In this document: positions 54,741-63,803 of the stretch, one piece after another
How the letters are laid out: the number at the start of each line of letters is the position of its first letter
Numbering within the stretch: the stretch's first letter is position 1
Assembly (NCBI RefSeq): GCF_000948985.2
Contig: NZ_CP059733.1
Location: 4,836,001 to 4,900,000 of the forward strand
Length of the DNA: 64,000 bases
From: Thalassomonas viridans
Lineage (GTDB): Bacteria; Pseudomonadota; Gammaproteobacteria; Enterobacterales; Alteromonadaceae
Reading direction: 5' to 3'
Program-made: the position numbers and the translations under genes
Notes under the pieces: generated by a model
Told to the model about the DNA's origin: nothing
Databases searched by the model: none
What the model saw: the letters and a program-made list of their open reading frames with translations, nothing else

Positions 54741-56081
54741 TTAAACCACCTGAACACTCTCGCCACGGCCGATGCCGTAATAGACAAAGCCTTTATCTTT
54801 TAACAGCTTGGGATCATAAAGGTTGCGGCCGTCAACAATCACAGGATACGTCAGGTTCGATGCGATAACATCAAAGTCCGGCGCCCGGAACTGACTCCAC
54901 TCTGTACAGATCACCAGGGCGTCTGCCCCCTTTAATGCTGATTCTTTTGTGCCTACCAGGGCGAGTTGTTCAATATCACCGTAAATACGCTGGCACTCCT
55001 CCATAGCCTCAGGATCAAAAGCCTGAACCCGCGCACCTGCCTGCCACAAAGCTTCCATCAGCACCCGGGAAGAAGCTTCACGCATATCATCGGTTTGCGG
55101 CTTAAATGACAGTCCCCATAAAGCTATGGTTTTCCCTTTTAAATCACCGCCGAAATAATGACTTAAATTTTTGAACAGCTTTTGTTTTTGTGCGGCGTTA
55201 ACCGACTCAACCGCTTCGAGCAAAGCCGGCTGATATTCAATACCGTGAGCAGTGCGTACCAGCGCCTGGACATCTTTAGGAAAACAGGAGCCACCATAGC
55301 CGCAACCGGGATAAATAAACTGGTAACCGATGCGGGTATCTGAGCCTATGCCGTGACGCACAGCCTCAATATCAGCGCCAAGCAGTTCTGCCAGATTAGA
55401 CATTTCATTCATAAAGGAAATCTTGGTAGCCAGCATACAATTGGCGGCATATTTGGTCAGCTCGGCAGAGCGTACATCCATAAAGATCATGCGGTCATGG
55501 TTGCGGTTAAAAGGTGCATAGAGTTCGGTCATTGCATCACGGGCAGCCTGACTGTCAGTACCGACAACAATCCGGTCAGGTCTCATACAATCATTTACAG
55601 CAGCCCCTTCCTTTAAAAACTCCGGATTAGAGACAACATTAAATTCAAGTTTCACGTTACGCTCTGCCAGGACTTGTGCTACCTTAGCTGTGACCTTATC
55701 CGCCGTGCCGACGGGTACAGTAGACTTGTCAATAATAAATTTAGGCTCCTCCATATGGGAGGCTATGGTCTCAGCTACCGCCAGCACATATTTTAAGTCC
55801 GCCGAACCATCTTCATCCGGCGGCGTGCCTACGGCAATAAACTGAAGCTTACCGTGCGCAACACCGGCAGCAGCATCTGTGGTAAAGTTTAGCAGGCCAT
55901 TTTTCGTAGTTTCTTCAACGATAGGAGTCAAACCGGGTTCATAAATTGGAATAATACCCTTTTTCAAGTTATCTACTTTACTCTGATCAACATCAACACA
56001 AAGCACATCATGACCGACAGAAGCCAAAATAGCCGCTTGTACCAGGCCAACATAACCAATTCCGAATACGGTAACTTTCAT
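54741..56081 (-). CDS. ugd: UDP-glucose 6-dehydrogenase Ugd
   Basis: A 446-residue enzyme oxidising UDP-glucose to UDP-glucuronate with two NAD+. The Rossmann start [20 protein letters not shown], the substrate segment [26 protein letters not shown], and the catalytic cysteine in [18 protein letters not shown] are intact. ATG 56081 (AGGA upstream) is chosen; a longer ORF from 56141 adds 20 residues that do not belong to the family. First gene of the minus-strand precursor cluster; product feeds glucuronate-containing polymers. Confidence 0.95.
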   Translation of the reverse strand: MKVTVFGIGYVGLVQAAILASVGHDVLCVDVDQSKVDNLKKGIIPIYEPGLTPIVEETTKNGLLNFTTDAAAGVAHGKLQFIAVGTPPDEDGSADLKYVLAVAETIASHMEEPKFIIDKSTVPVGTADKVTAKVAQVLAERNVKLEFNVVSNPEFLKEGAAVNDCMRPDRIVVGTDSQAARDAMTELYAPFNRNHDRMIFMDVRSAELTKYAANCMLATKISFMNEMSNLAELLGADIEAVRHGIGSDTRIGYQFIYPGCGYGGSCFPKDVQALVRTAHGIEYQPALLEAVESVNAAQKQKLFKNLSHYFGGDLKGKTIALWGLSFKPQTDDMREASSRVLMEALWQAGARVQAFDPEAMEECQRIYGDIEQLALVGTKESALKGADALVICTEWSQFRAPDFDVIASNLTYPVIVDGRNLYDPKLLKDKGFVYYGIGRGESVQVV

Positions 56082-56516
56082 TAAAATTCCTGCAAAATAT
56101 TTGGGAGAGCGAAAAGCCGATAATAAAGCTACCACTTTCAAGCGGCATTTAGCCGGACTTTCATTTGCCTTAAGTGACGTATTATATCACTGTAAATGAA
56201 AAGACCAATGCGGCAAGTCAGACTTTTTGCTGAAAAAGCAATTGAAAATAACAGGGATATACATTTTAGTCAGTACCGGCAAACCTCTCTCCAACTGCGC
56301 AGTATATTTAGTAATATGCGCGCTTTTTGCATACTCTTTCACAGTTAACGGCTGTTATTGCAGGCATTATCCCTTCATTTGGTGAAAGCCAACAGGTAAG
56401 ATTTCAACCAATAATTCAGCCCTATCGCCGCTTAGCACTTGCGTTTAGGCGCCAGCACAGGTATAACACCGCCAGTACTTATTACATGATAAAAATGTTT
56501 TGGAAAGGATAATTAT
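56082..56516. other. Divergent promoter region between ugd and the POT transporter
   Basis: No ORF is supported. TTGCT/AGCAA (56229-56243) could form a small hairpin. AAAGGA precedes the transporter ATG. AT-rich stretches near 56160-56180 and 56300-56320 could hold the promoters, but none is convincing. Confidence 0.4.
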
Positions 56517-57965
56517 ATGAATAAACCTGCGACGGGGACGTTTCTAGGTCACCCGAAAGGACTCTTCCTCTTATTCGGCACCGAAATGTGGGAACGTTTT
56601 GGTTATTACGGCATGCGCGCCCTGCTGGTACTGTATTTGGTGGCAACGGTCGAAAACGGCGGCTTTGGCTGGACAACCGGCGAGGCTCTGGGCCTGTACG
56701 GTACCTTTACCATGGCGGTATATCTGACCCCTATGATAGGTGGCTGGCTAGCCGATAACTTTATCGGCCAGCGTAAAGCTATTATCCTTGGCGGCATCTT
56801 GTTTTCCCTGGGTTACTTCACCTTAGGTATCCCAAAAACCATGATTGCGGGCATGGAAGAGAATGTCTTCTATCTTGGCCTGATCCTTATCTGTTGCGGT
56901 AACGGTTTATTTAAAGCCAACGTTTCCAGCCTGGTGGGTGAGCTTTATGACGACGGCGATCACCGCCGTGACGGTGCTTTCACCATCTTCTATATGGGTA
57001 TTAACTTAGGCGCCTTTTTGTCGCCGCTGATCGTCGGTTACTTAGGCGAGCAGGTGAACTGGCATTACGGCTTTATCGCCGCCGGTTGCGGTATGCTGAT
57101 AGGTTTGATCCTGCAACTTAGCCTGGCCAATAAATACTTAGGCGATATCGGTGTTGTTCCTTCGGCGAAAAAGCCCGGCGCAGCCGATAAAGAAGATCTC
57201 AAGGCCAGGGCCCTGACCAAAGAAGAAAAAGACCGTACTAAAGTTATCCTGATCATGAGTGTTTTCTCTGTGATCTTCTGGGCCGGTTTCGAGCAGGCGG
57301 GCGGTTTGTTTAATATCTATGCTTCCCAGTTCACCGACCGTAATTTTATGGGCTTTGAAGTCCCGGCTTCCTGGTTCCAGTCATTAAACGCCATGTTTAT
57401 TATCCTGCTGGCTCCGGTTGTCGCCTCGGTCTGGATCAAAATGGACACTAAAGAGCCGACCTCTCCGGTGAAATTCGCCCTGGCCATGGTCTTTTTGGCA
57501 CTGGGTTTCTTCGTCATGGTTTGGGCCACTATGGTACAAGGCGGCGACACTTCGGTTAAAGTCAGCATGCTGTTCCTGGTTTTCGCTTACCTGTTCCATA
57601 CCCTGGGTGAATTATGCTTATCCCCAATCGGCTTGTCCCTGGTGTCTAAGCTTGCCCCGGTTAAGTTTACCTCCTTACTGATGGGCGCCTGGTTCTTCTT
57701 TACCGCCCTGTCCAATAAGCTGGCGGCCTTTATCGGCCAATTTGTCGGCGAAGGCGAAGAGCAGGTGGAAAATGCCGGCACCATCTTTATGTCTGTCGGT
57801 GGCGCCGCCTTAGTCACCGCCGTGATCATTTTCCTGAGCGCCAACAAGCTGGTTGCCTGGATGCACGGCGCCGAAGGTGATGACCATCACGATATGGAAG
57901 AAAAGCTCGAAGAAGAGTTATCGGTCACCGGCACACACGAAGCTATGCCGGAAAGCCATAACTAA
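56517..57965 (+). CDS. POT family proton-coupled peptide transporter
   Basis: A 482-residue MFS transporter for di- and tripeptides. The ExxERF-type motif GTEMWERFGYYGMRALL is at residues 21-37; GGWLADNFIGQRKAI and FTIFYMGINLGAFLSPLI are further POT signatures; about 12-14 helices. A histidine/glutamate-rich tail (GDDHHDMEEKLEEELSVTG) ends the protein. AAAGGA lies before the ATG and a strong terminator after the stop, so it is a single-gene unit. Close to bacterial DtpT-like members. Confidence 0.93.
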   Translation: MNKPATGTFLGHPKGLFLLFGTEMWERFGYYGMRALLVLYLVATVENGGFGWTTGEALGLYGTFTMAVYLTPMIGGWLADNFIGQRKAIILGGILFSLGYFTLGIPKTMIAGMEENVFYLGLILICCGNGLFKANVSSLVGELYDDGDHRRDGAFTIFYMGINLGAFLSPLIVGYLGEQVNWHYGFIAAGCGMLIGLILQLSLANKYLGDIGVVPSAKKPGAADKEDLKARALTKEEKDRTKVILIMSVFSVIFWAGFEQAGGLFNIYASQFTDRNFMGFEVPASWFQSLNAMFIILLAPVVASVWIKMDTKEPTSPVKFALAMVFLALGFFVMVWATMVQGGDTSVKVSMLFLVFAYLFHTLGELCLSPIGLSLVSKLAPVKFTSLLMGAWFFFTALSNKLAAFIGQFVGEGEEQVENAGTIFMSVGGAALVTAVIIFLSANKLVAWMHGAEGDDHHDMEEKLEEELSVTGTHEAMPESHN

Positions 57966-57982
57966 TTATCGCTTTTATCCGC

Positions 57983-58020
57983 AAAAAGAGCAGCCGGTTT
58001 AACCCGCTGCTCTTTTTTTT
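57983..58020 (+). terminator. Rho-independent terminator of the POT gene
   Basis: AAAAAGAGCAGC (57983-57994) pairs with GCTGCTCTTTTT (58006-58017), followed by further T residues. Confidence 0.92.
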
Positions 58021-58116
58021 GCCCCGGACTTAGCCGCCTCAGCCAGCAGCCGCTTTTCTTAAGCCTTTGATTTTGATATAACAGCCTTCCTGTTCCCTTA
58101 ACCTTGGCAAAATACC

Positions 58117-58719
58117 GTGACCCTTTCCCGCCAGCAATTAAGACAACTGGTCCGCAAACGCAGGCAAGCCCTGACGGCCCAGCAACAAACCCGGGCAGCA
58201 GAGCAGCTGCTGGCACAATTAAGCCGACACCCTGTGGTTGCGGCTGCCGATAAAATTGCCATCTACCTGGCCAATGACAGCGAAATCAATACCCTGCCTT
58301 TTATTCACTGGTGCTGGCAGCAGGGAAAAACCGTGTATTTACCCGTATTGCACCCTTTCTCCAAAGGGCAATTGCTGTTCCTGCATTATGATCAGGATAC
58401 CGCGATGACGGTCAATCACCTGGGCATCACAGAGCCGAAACTGGATTTGCAGAAAATTTGCCCGGTGGAACAGCTCGATGTCCTGCTCACCCCCCTGGTG
58501 GCCTTCGATATAAGCGGCGACCGCCTCGGCATGGGGGGCGGTTTTTACGACCGCACCCTGGAGAAGTGGCACCGCCGCCATCAGGCGGGGGAAACCACTA
58601 AGCTGCACCCTATCGGCCTGGCCCATGACTGCCAACGGGTGGAAACAATCCCGTCGGAATGCTGGGATGTGCCCATCCCGGAAATCATCACCCCGGGCAA
58701 GGTTTACCGGTGCGAATAA
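58117..58719 (+). CDS. 5-formyltetrahydrofolate cyclo-ligase
   Basis: A 200-residue enzyme converting 5-formyl-THF to 5,10-methenyl-THF with ATP (YgfA/FAU1 family). LRQLVRKRRQALT near the start, IAIYLANDSEINTLPFI for the folate side, and the C-terminal LLTPLVAFDISGDRLGMGGGFYDRTL (about 128-153) are the signatures. It starts at GTG 58117; no good ribosome binding site is visible. In enterobacteria 6S RNA lies before this gene, but only 96 bases follow the terminator here and no 6S-like sequence is seen. Confidence 0.9.
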   Translation: MTLSRQQLRQLVRKRRQALTAQQQTRAAEQLLAQLSRHPVVAAADKIAIYLANDSEINTLPFIHWCWQQGKTVYLPVLHPFSKGQLLFLHYDQDTAMTVNHLGITEPKLDLQKICPVEQLDVLLTPLVAFDISGDRLGMGGGFYDRTLEKWHRRHQAGETTKLHPIGLAHDCQRVETIPSECWDVPIPEIITPGKVYRCE

Positions 58720-58819
58720 TCTTGGGATAAAATCATAGAAAAAACCCAATTGCCTTGTTTACGCTGCTATAATCGTGCGCAAAAATTTCCCCTTTAGCTC
58801 TCAAAACAGCAGGTTGATT

Positions 58820-59482
58820 ATGACTCAAGATGAAATGAAAAAAGCGGCGGCAGTCAAGGCACTGGAATTTATCCAGGACGGCACTATTGTCGGCGTCGGC
58901 ACCGGCAGTACGGTAAACCACTTTATTGATGCCCTGGCAGGCATTAAGGGGCGCATCCGCGGCGCGGTTTCCAGCTCAGAAGAGTCAAGCAAACGCCTTA
59001 AGGGCCACGGCATCGAAGTCTTCGATTTAAACTCGGTGGATGTCCTCGACGTCTATATCGACGGCGCCGATGAAGTCACCGAACACCTGCAAATGATCAA
59101 AGGCGGCGGCGCCGCCCTGACCCGGGAGAAAATCGTCGCCGCGGTAGCCAAAACCTTTATCTGTATTGTCGACGATTCCAAACAGGTGCCGGTGTTGGGG
59201 CAGTTTCCCCTGCCAGTGGAAGTGATTCCTATGGCGCGCAGCTATGTCGCCCGTGAGCTGGTCAAACTCGGCGGCGATCCGGTATACCGCCAGGGAGTGG
59301 TCACCGACAACGGCAACGTGATTCTCGATGTCCATAACATGGACCTAAGCGCTCCGTCCGAGATGGAAGATAAAATCAACGCCCTGGTGGGCGTGGTTAC
59401 CAACGGCCTGTTTGCCCACCGCGGCGCCGATATTCTGATCACCGGAAGCCCGCAGAGGGTTAGCGTCAGAGAACTGAATTAA
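58820..59482 (+). CDS. rpiA: Ribose-5-phosphate isomerase A
   Basis: A 220-residue isomerase of the pentose phosphate pathway. [16 protein letters not shown] (about 25-40), [29 protein letters not shown] with catalytic Asp, Glu and Lys (about 81-110), and [20 protein letters not shown] near the end are intact. ATG 58820 (AGG upstream, [18 protein letters not shown]) matches E. coli RpiA (219 residues); an in-frame upstream start would add 15 residues. The neighbouring serA is its usual partner in gammaproteobacteria. Confidence 0.95.
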   Translation: MTQDEMKKAAAVKALEFIQDGTIVGVGTGSTVNHFIDALAGIKGRIRGAVSSSEESSKRLKGHGIEVFDLNSVDVLDVYIDGADEVTEHLQMIKGGGAALTREKIVAAVAKTFICIVDDSKQVPVLGQFPLPVEVIPMARSYVARELVKLGGDPVYRQGVVTDNGNVILDVHNMDLSAPSEMEDKINALVGVVTNGLFAHRGADILITGSPQRVSVRELN

Positions 59483-59576
59483 TGGCGGATAAAAAAACAC
59501 TTTAGAGTTTAAGCACTATATGCTAGTTTAGATATCTAGCCATCCATAACAATGTTTTAAGAGAATTAGTGTTACC

Positions 59577-60806
59577 ATGAGCAAGACTTCCTTAGCGAAA
59601 GAAAAAATTAAGATCTTATTACTCGAAGGGGTACATGAAAAAGCCCTGGAGGAATTGAAAACTAAAGGATATAGCAATATTGAGTATCTTAAAACTTCGC
59701 TGAGCGAAGCCGATCTCATTGAAAAGATTAAGGATGTCCATTTTATCGGTATCCGCTCCCGCACCCAGCTCAACGAAAACGTGCTCAGCCATGCCAATAA
59801 GCTCGCCGCCATCGGCTGTTTCTGCATCGGCACCAACCAGGTTGACCTGCCGGCGGCGCAAAAACGCGGCATCCCGGTTTTTAACGCGCCGTTTTCCAAT
59901 ACCCGTTCGGTGGCCGAACTGGTGCTGGGGGAAATCTTGTTGCTGCTGCGCGGTATCCCGGAAAAAAGCGCGCTGGCGCACCGCGGGGTATGGCAAAAGT
60001 CGGCCCAGGGGTCAGTGGAAGCCAGGGGCAAAACCCTGGGCATTATCGGTTACGGCCATATCGGCACCCAGCTGGGCATTTTGGCGGAAACCCTGGGCAT
60101 GCGGGTGCGCTTCTATGACGTGGAAACTAAACTGCCGCTGGGCAATGCCAGCCAGGCGCCAAGCTTAGGCAGTTTATTGCAGGAAGCCGATGTCGTCAGC
60201 CTGCACGTACCGGAGAACCCCCAGACGCAGAATATGATAGCAAGCGCCGAGCTTAACAAGATGAAGCCGGGCGCAATACTCATTAATGCCTCCCGCGGTA
60301 CCGTGGTGGATATAGATGCCCTGGCATCGGCACTGGAAACCAGGCTCCTGGCGGGCGCCGCCATCGATGTTTTCCCGGTAGAGCCCAAAGGCAACGACGA
60401 AGAATTTATTTCCCCGCTGCGGGCCTTCGACAATGTCATCCTTACCCCCCATATCGGCGGCAGCACCAAGGAAGCCCAGCAGAATATCGGGGTGGAAGTG
60501 GCCACTAAACTGGCCAAATACTCGGATAACGGCTCTACCTTATCGGCGGTGAATTTCCCGGAAGTTTCCCTGCCGGAGCATACCGGCACCAGCCGCCTGC
60601 TGCATATCCATAAAAACCAGCCGGGTATACTGACACAGATTAACCAGACATTTGCCCAGCATAATATCAATATCGCCGCCCAGTACCTGCAAACCGATGA
60701 CGAAATAGGTTATGTGGTCATAGATATTGAAACCGAGGACAGCGAGCTGGCCCTGAAGGAGCTGAGACAGGTCGAAGGCACCCTGAAAGCCAGGGTCCTG
60801 CACTAA
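59577..60806 (+). CDS. serA: D-3-phosphoglycerate dehydrogenase SerA
   Basis: A 409-residue enzyme starting serine synthesis from 3-phosphoglycerate. The NAD motif GYGHIGTQLGILAETLGM is near 152-170; INASRGTVVDIDAL and the catalytic histidine in VILTPHIGGSTKEAQQNIG follow. The C-terminal ACT domain (about 340-409, RLLHIHKNQPGILTQINQTF) allows inhibition by serine. Length as in E. coli SerA (410). Its terminator region has been hit by an IS4-type element. Confidence 0.95.
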   Translation: MSKTSLAKEKIKILLLEGVHEKALEELKTKGYSNIEYLKTSLSEADLIEKIKDVHFIGIRSRTQLNENVLSHANKLAAIGCFCIGTNQVDLPAAQKRGIPVFNAPFSNTRSVAELVLGEILLLLRGIPEKSALAHRGVWQKSAQGSVEARGKTLGIIGYGHIGTQLGILAETLGMRVRFYDVETKLPLGNASQAPSLGSLLQEADVVSLHVPENPQTQNMIASAELNKMKPGAILINASRGTVVDIDALASALETRLLAGAAIDVFPVEPKGNDEEFISPLRAFDNVILTPHIGGSTKEAQQNIGVEVATKLAKYSDNGSTLSAVNFPEVSLPEHTGTSRLLHIHKNQPGILTQINQTFAQHNINIAAQYLQTDDEIGYVVIDIETEDSELALKELRQVEGTLKARVLH

Positions 60807-60848
60807 GACGTTAAAACCTGCGCTTCGGCATACCGACAATAAAAAAAA

Positions 60849-60858
60849 ACCGCAAGGT
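60849..60858. repeat. Left copy of the 10-bp IS4 target duplication
   Basis: ACCGCAAGGT directly precedes the left end of the IS4-type element; the identical right copy is 62283-62292. Without the insertion the site reads A-run, ACC-GCAA-GGT, CC, T-run, i.e. a short hairpin between A and T tracts: the shared terminator of serA and pgpA. Confidence 0.9.
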
Positions 60859-62282
60859 TAATGCCGATCAGTTAAGCAAATTGATCGGTTGACCGATCAA
60901 AACGATCGTGCAAAATCCGTAGTCAGATTCTGACTACGGATTTTTTATGAATATAGAACAAGCACTACAAACCACCTTTGAAGAAAGTACCCGTTATCAT
61001 ACCTTTGAAAAATTATCTGAAATTCTCGACCCTGAACTCATCGAACAAGGTTTTCAGCAAGCGGGCATAGCTACGGTTCGTAAGAGAAGGTGCCACTTGA
61101 AACTGTTTTATGGTCGGTTATTGGTATGGCAATGTTTAGAAAAGAATCTGTTTGGAATATCGCCAACAAGCTCGACATCATGCTGCCGGGCAAGAAGCAA
61201 CTCGTTGCCCCAAGTGCCAAGGAGCAAGCCAGACAGCGGCTAGGAGACGAGGCGGTTAAGCAAGTCTTCAATAAATCCGCTGAATTTATGTATAAACAAC
61301 AAGTGTTTGAAACCTGGAGCGGCTTAAATTTATTAGCCGTTGATGGTGTTGTATGGCGCACTACTGACTCTCCAGAAAATCGAGAAGCCTTCTCTTCTGG
61401 CAGCAACCAATACGGAGAAACCAGCTTCCCGCAAATTCGTATGGCCTGTCATATGGAATTAACCAGCCATCAGTTAATCAGCAGCGAATTTGATAACTAT
61501 AAAACCAATGAAATGAGGTTGGCTGAAAGGCTGATTGAACGTACTCCTGATTATTCACTCACGATGTTTGATAAAGGATATTATTCACTTGGCTTGCTAA
61601 ATCGTTGGCATCAAAGCGGGAAAGAGAGACACTGGTTAATCCCGGCACGCCCCGATTTACAGTATGAAATTATCTCTTCAGTGGGTAAAAATGACCACAT
61701 TATTAAGCTAGTCACGACAAAACATGCTCAAAAAAACTTTCCTGACGTACCGGAAACAATTGAGGCTCGATTAGTTTGTAAAACGATAAAAGGTAAAAGT
61801 TATCGCATATTAACGTCGATAACGGACAGGTTACGCTTTCCAAGTAGTGAACTGGTTGATTTATATTGTCATCGCTGGGAAATAGAGCTTGGCTATAGAG
61901 AAATAAAGCAGACGATGCTTGGGAGTGCATACCACTTAAGAAGCAAGCGGCCAGACATGGTTCGACAGGAGCTCTGGGGCATCTTATTAGCTTATAACTT
62001 AATAAGAAGAATTATGACGATGGCCACTTCAAAAGTGGCAGGGTTATGGCCTAATCAGCTGAGCTTCTCCAGTTGTTCTATGGCTGTGATTCAATACTTC
62101 TCATCTATATCTATAATGAGTCCGGGAAATATCCCTATACATTGGGAGCATCTGCTTAAAACACTCACCTTGTTTACATTGCCAATTAGGCGAGAAGATA
62201 GGAAATATCCGAGATGTATAAAGCCAAAGCCGTCAAAGTATCCCTCTAAAAAAATACCAGTCAGCTTAACTGACTGGCATTA
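60859..62282 (+). mobile_element. IS4-type insertion sequence
   Basis: The 1424-bp element is bounded by imperfect inverted repeats TAATGCC-n-n-TCAGTTAAGC (17 of 19 positions match) and by a 10-bp target duplication ACCGCAAGGT. It carries a transposase gene with one frameshift. The left end contains TTGATCGG/CCGATCAA (60880-60899) and a terminator-like hairpin just before the transposase start. Confidence 0.93.
60912..60946 (+). terminator. Hairpin with T6 inside the IS4 element, just before the transposase start
   Basis: TCCGTAGTCA (60916-60925) pairs with TGACTACGGA (60931-60940), extended by AAA/TTT, followed by TTTTTT and directly by the ATG at 60947. In IS10 and IS50, such structures block expression from outside transcripts; the same insulation from serA read-through is likely here. 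Confidence 0.8.
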
Positions 62283-62283
62283 A
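60947..62283 (+). pseudogene. IS4 family transposase, frameshifted
   Basis: The first frame (60947 to about 61090) reads MNIEQALQTTFEESTRYHTF and on to ATVRKRR; the rest continues from 61090 in another frame as [22 protein letters not shown]4 relatives read RKRRLPLE across this point, so one T is missing in AGAAGGTGCCACTT (about 61091). The second frame holds the catalytic parts: [24 protein letters not shown] and the YREK signature in [16 protein letters not shown]. No slippery heptamer suits a programmed shift. Without correction only an N-terminal 98-residue product is made, so the element is probably unable to move by itself. Confidence 0.85.
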
Positions 62284-62292
62284 CCGCAAGGT
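62283..62292. repeat. Right copy of the 10-bp IS4 target duplication
   Basis: ACCGCAAGGT, identical to 60849-60858, followed by CCTTTTTTATT, the T-tract of the interrupted terminator. Confidence 0.9.
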
Positions 62293-62321
62293 CCTTTTTT
62301 ATTGCCGGGAATAGGGCCGGG

Positions 62322-62798
62322 CTAAAAAATCAGCTGCATCACCAGAAAGGCAAAAATCCCCGCCAGTACGTCATCAAGCATGATCCCCAGCCCGCCGTGT
62401 ACTTTTTTATCGGCGATGGAAATCGGCCAGGGCTTGAAAATATCAAACAGGCGGAACAGCACAAAGCCTGCTGCCACCGTCTGCCAGGACAGGGGCACCA
62501 TCAGCATAGTGATCAGGTAGCCGACGATCTCATCCCAGACAATGGCCGGGTGGTCATGGACCCCGGCGGCATCCGCCGCTTGCTGGCAAATATAAATTCC
62601 CGCCAGCGCCATCAATAACGTTAAGGCCGCATAGCCGGCAACTGGCAAATAATACGCCATCAGCAGGTAAACCGGGATGGCGGCAAGCGTGCCGAAAGTC
62701 CCCGGCGCCTTGGGGGCCAGGCCCGAACCAAAGCCCAGGGCCAGGAACTGCACAGGGTCGGCCAAACGAAAGTTGGCTCTGGAATCAGTCGCCGCCAT
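62322..62798 (-). CDS. pgpA: Phosphatidylglycerophosphatase A
   Basis: A 158-residue membrane enzyme that dephosphorylates phosphatidylglycerophosphate to phosphatidylglycerol. FGSGLAPKAPGTFGTLAAIP near residues 23-42 and DHPAIVWDEIVGYLIT near 80-95 are PgpA signatures; four hydrophobic segments are visible. Its ATG overlaps the thiL stop (TAATG). nusB-thiL-pgpA is a conserved gammaproteobacterial operon. Confidence 0.95.
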   Translation of the reverse strand: MAATDSRANFRLADPVQFLALGFGSGLAPKAPGTFGTLAAIPVYLLMAYYLPVAGYAALTLLMALAGIYICQQAADAAGVHDHPAIVWDEIVGYLITMLMVPLSWQTVAAGFVLFRLFDIFKPWPISIADKKVHGGLGIMLDDVLAGIFAFLVMQLIF

Positions 62799-63793
62799 TA
62801 ACTTTGCCGATCTGATGCGTTATCAGGCCCTTTGCCGGAAAAATGCTCGAAACCGCGGGAACTGATAGCCACAGGCTTGCTGTCTAAGGTGGTGGTGATT
62901 TTTTCCGAACCGTTGATCTGGCCGATACAGGTGATTGGAATACCGGCATGGGCAAGTGAAGTTTCCATGCCCACCTTATTGTCTTCGGCGACGGTAAACA
63001 GCAACTCATAGTCATCGCCGCCGGATAACGCCAGCTCTATTGCCGCCTGCTGCTCCAGGGTATCGCGCATCACCTTAGATAAAGGCAGGGCATCGAGCAC
63101 GACATTGGCCCCTACCTTGGACGCCTGGCAGATATGCTGCAGGTCGGAAATCAGGCCGTCGGACAGATCTATAGCGGACGACGCATACTCTTTCAGGGCC
63201 TGGCCCGCCAGCACCCGGGGTTTGGGATAGTTAAGTTTAGTCATCACCTGTTCGGTAAAAACCTCCTCGACACTCACCTGCCCCTGCAGGTGTTTAAGCG
63301 CCAATGCCGCATCGCCGAGTTCGCCGGTGACATACAGCCAGTCCCCCGCTTTGGCGCCCGAGCGCAGCAGGCATTTATCTGCCGGCGTAATGCCCTGTGC
63401 CGTCACGGTAATGCTTAGCGGCCCCTGGGTGGTATCGCCGCCAATCAGCTGGACATTGTAATATTCGCATAACTCAAAAACCCCGGCACAAAACTCTTTT
63501 AACCAGGCTTCATCCGCCTCGGGCAAGGTCAGGGCCAGGGAAACCCAGGCCGGCTCTGCCCCCATGGCCGCCAGATCCGACAGGTTTACCGCAATCGCTT
63601 TATGGCCTATGGCCCGCGGTTCGGTTTCCACCGGAAAGTGCACACCGGCCACCAGGGTATCTGTGGTGACCGCAACATGCTGGCGCTCCGCCGCCTGTAT
63701 CAGGGCGCAATCGTCGCCTATACCCAAGATCACATCTTTACGCTTGACGATCTGCTCGGCAAAAAAGTGCTTTATCAGCTCGAACTCTTTCAT
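62798..63793 (-). CDS. thiL: Thiamine-monophosphate kinase
   Basis: A 331-residue kinase of the AIR synthase/PurM-like fold making thiamine diphosphate. VILGIGDDCALIQ near 20-32, TTDTLVAGVHF, HKAIAVNLSDLAAMGAEPAWV and SSAIDLSDGLISDL are conserved nucleotide and metal sites; ALSGGDDYELLF closes the active site. Eleven bases separate it from nusB. Length similar to E. coli ThiL (325). Confidence 0.95.
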   Translation of the reverse strand: MKEFELIKHFFAEQIVKRKDVILGIGDDCALIQAAERQHVAVTTDTLVAGVHFPVETEPRAIGHKAIAVNLSDLAAMGAEPAWVSLALTLPEADEAWLKEFCAGVFELCEYYNVQLIGGDTTQGPLSITVTAQGITPADKCLLRSGAKAGDWLYVTGELGDAALALKHLQGQVSVEEVFTEQVMTKLNYPKPRVLAGQALKEYASSAIDLSDGLISDLQHICQASKVGANVVLDALPLSKVMRDTLEQQAAIELALSGGDDYELLFTVAEDNKVGMETSLAHAGIPITCIGQINGSEKITTTLDSKPVAISSRGFEHFSGKGPDNASDRQS

Positions 63794-63803
63794 GGGGAAA
63801 TGG

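Noticed and set aside
57966..58116. 6S RNA gene upstream of the 5-formyl-THF cyclo-ligase gene
   Set aside because: Only about 100 bases remain after the POT terminator, too short for 6S RNA, and no long interrupted stem is visible.
61080..61095. Programmed frameshift in the IS4 transposase
   Set aside because: There is no slippery heptamer, and restoring one T recreates the conserved RRLPLE sequence, so a deletion is the simpler explanation.
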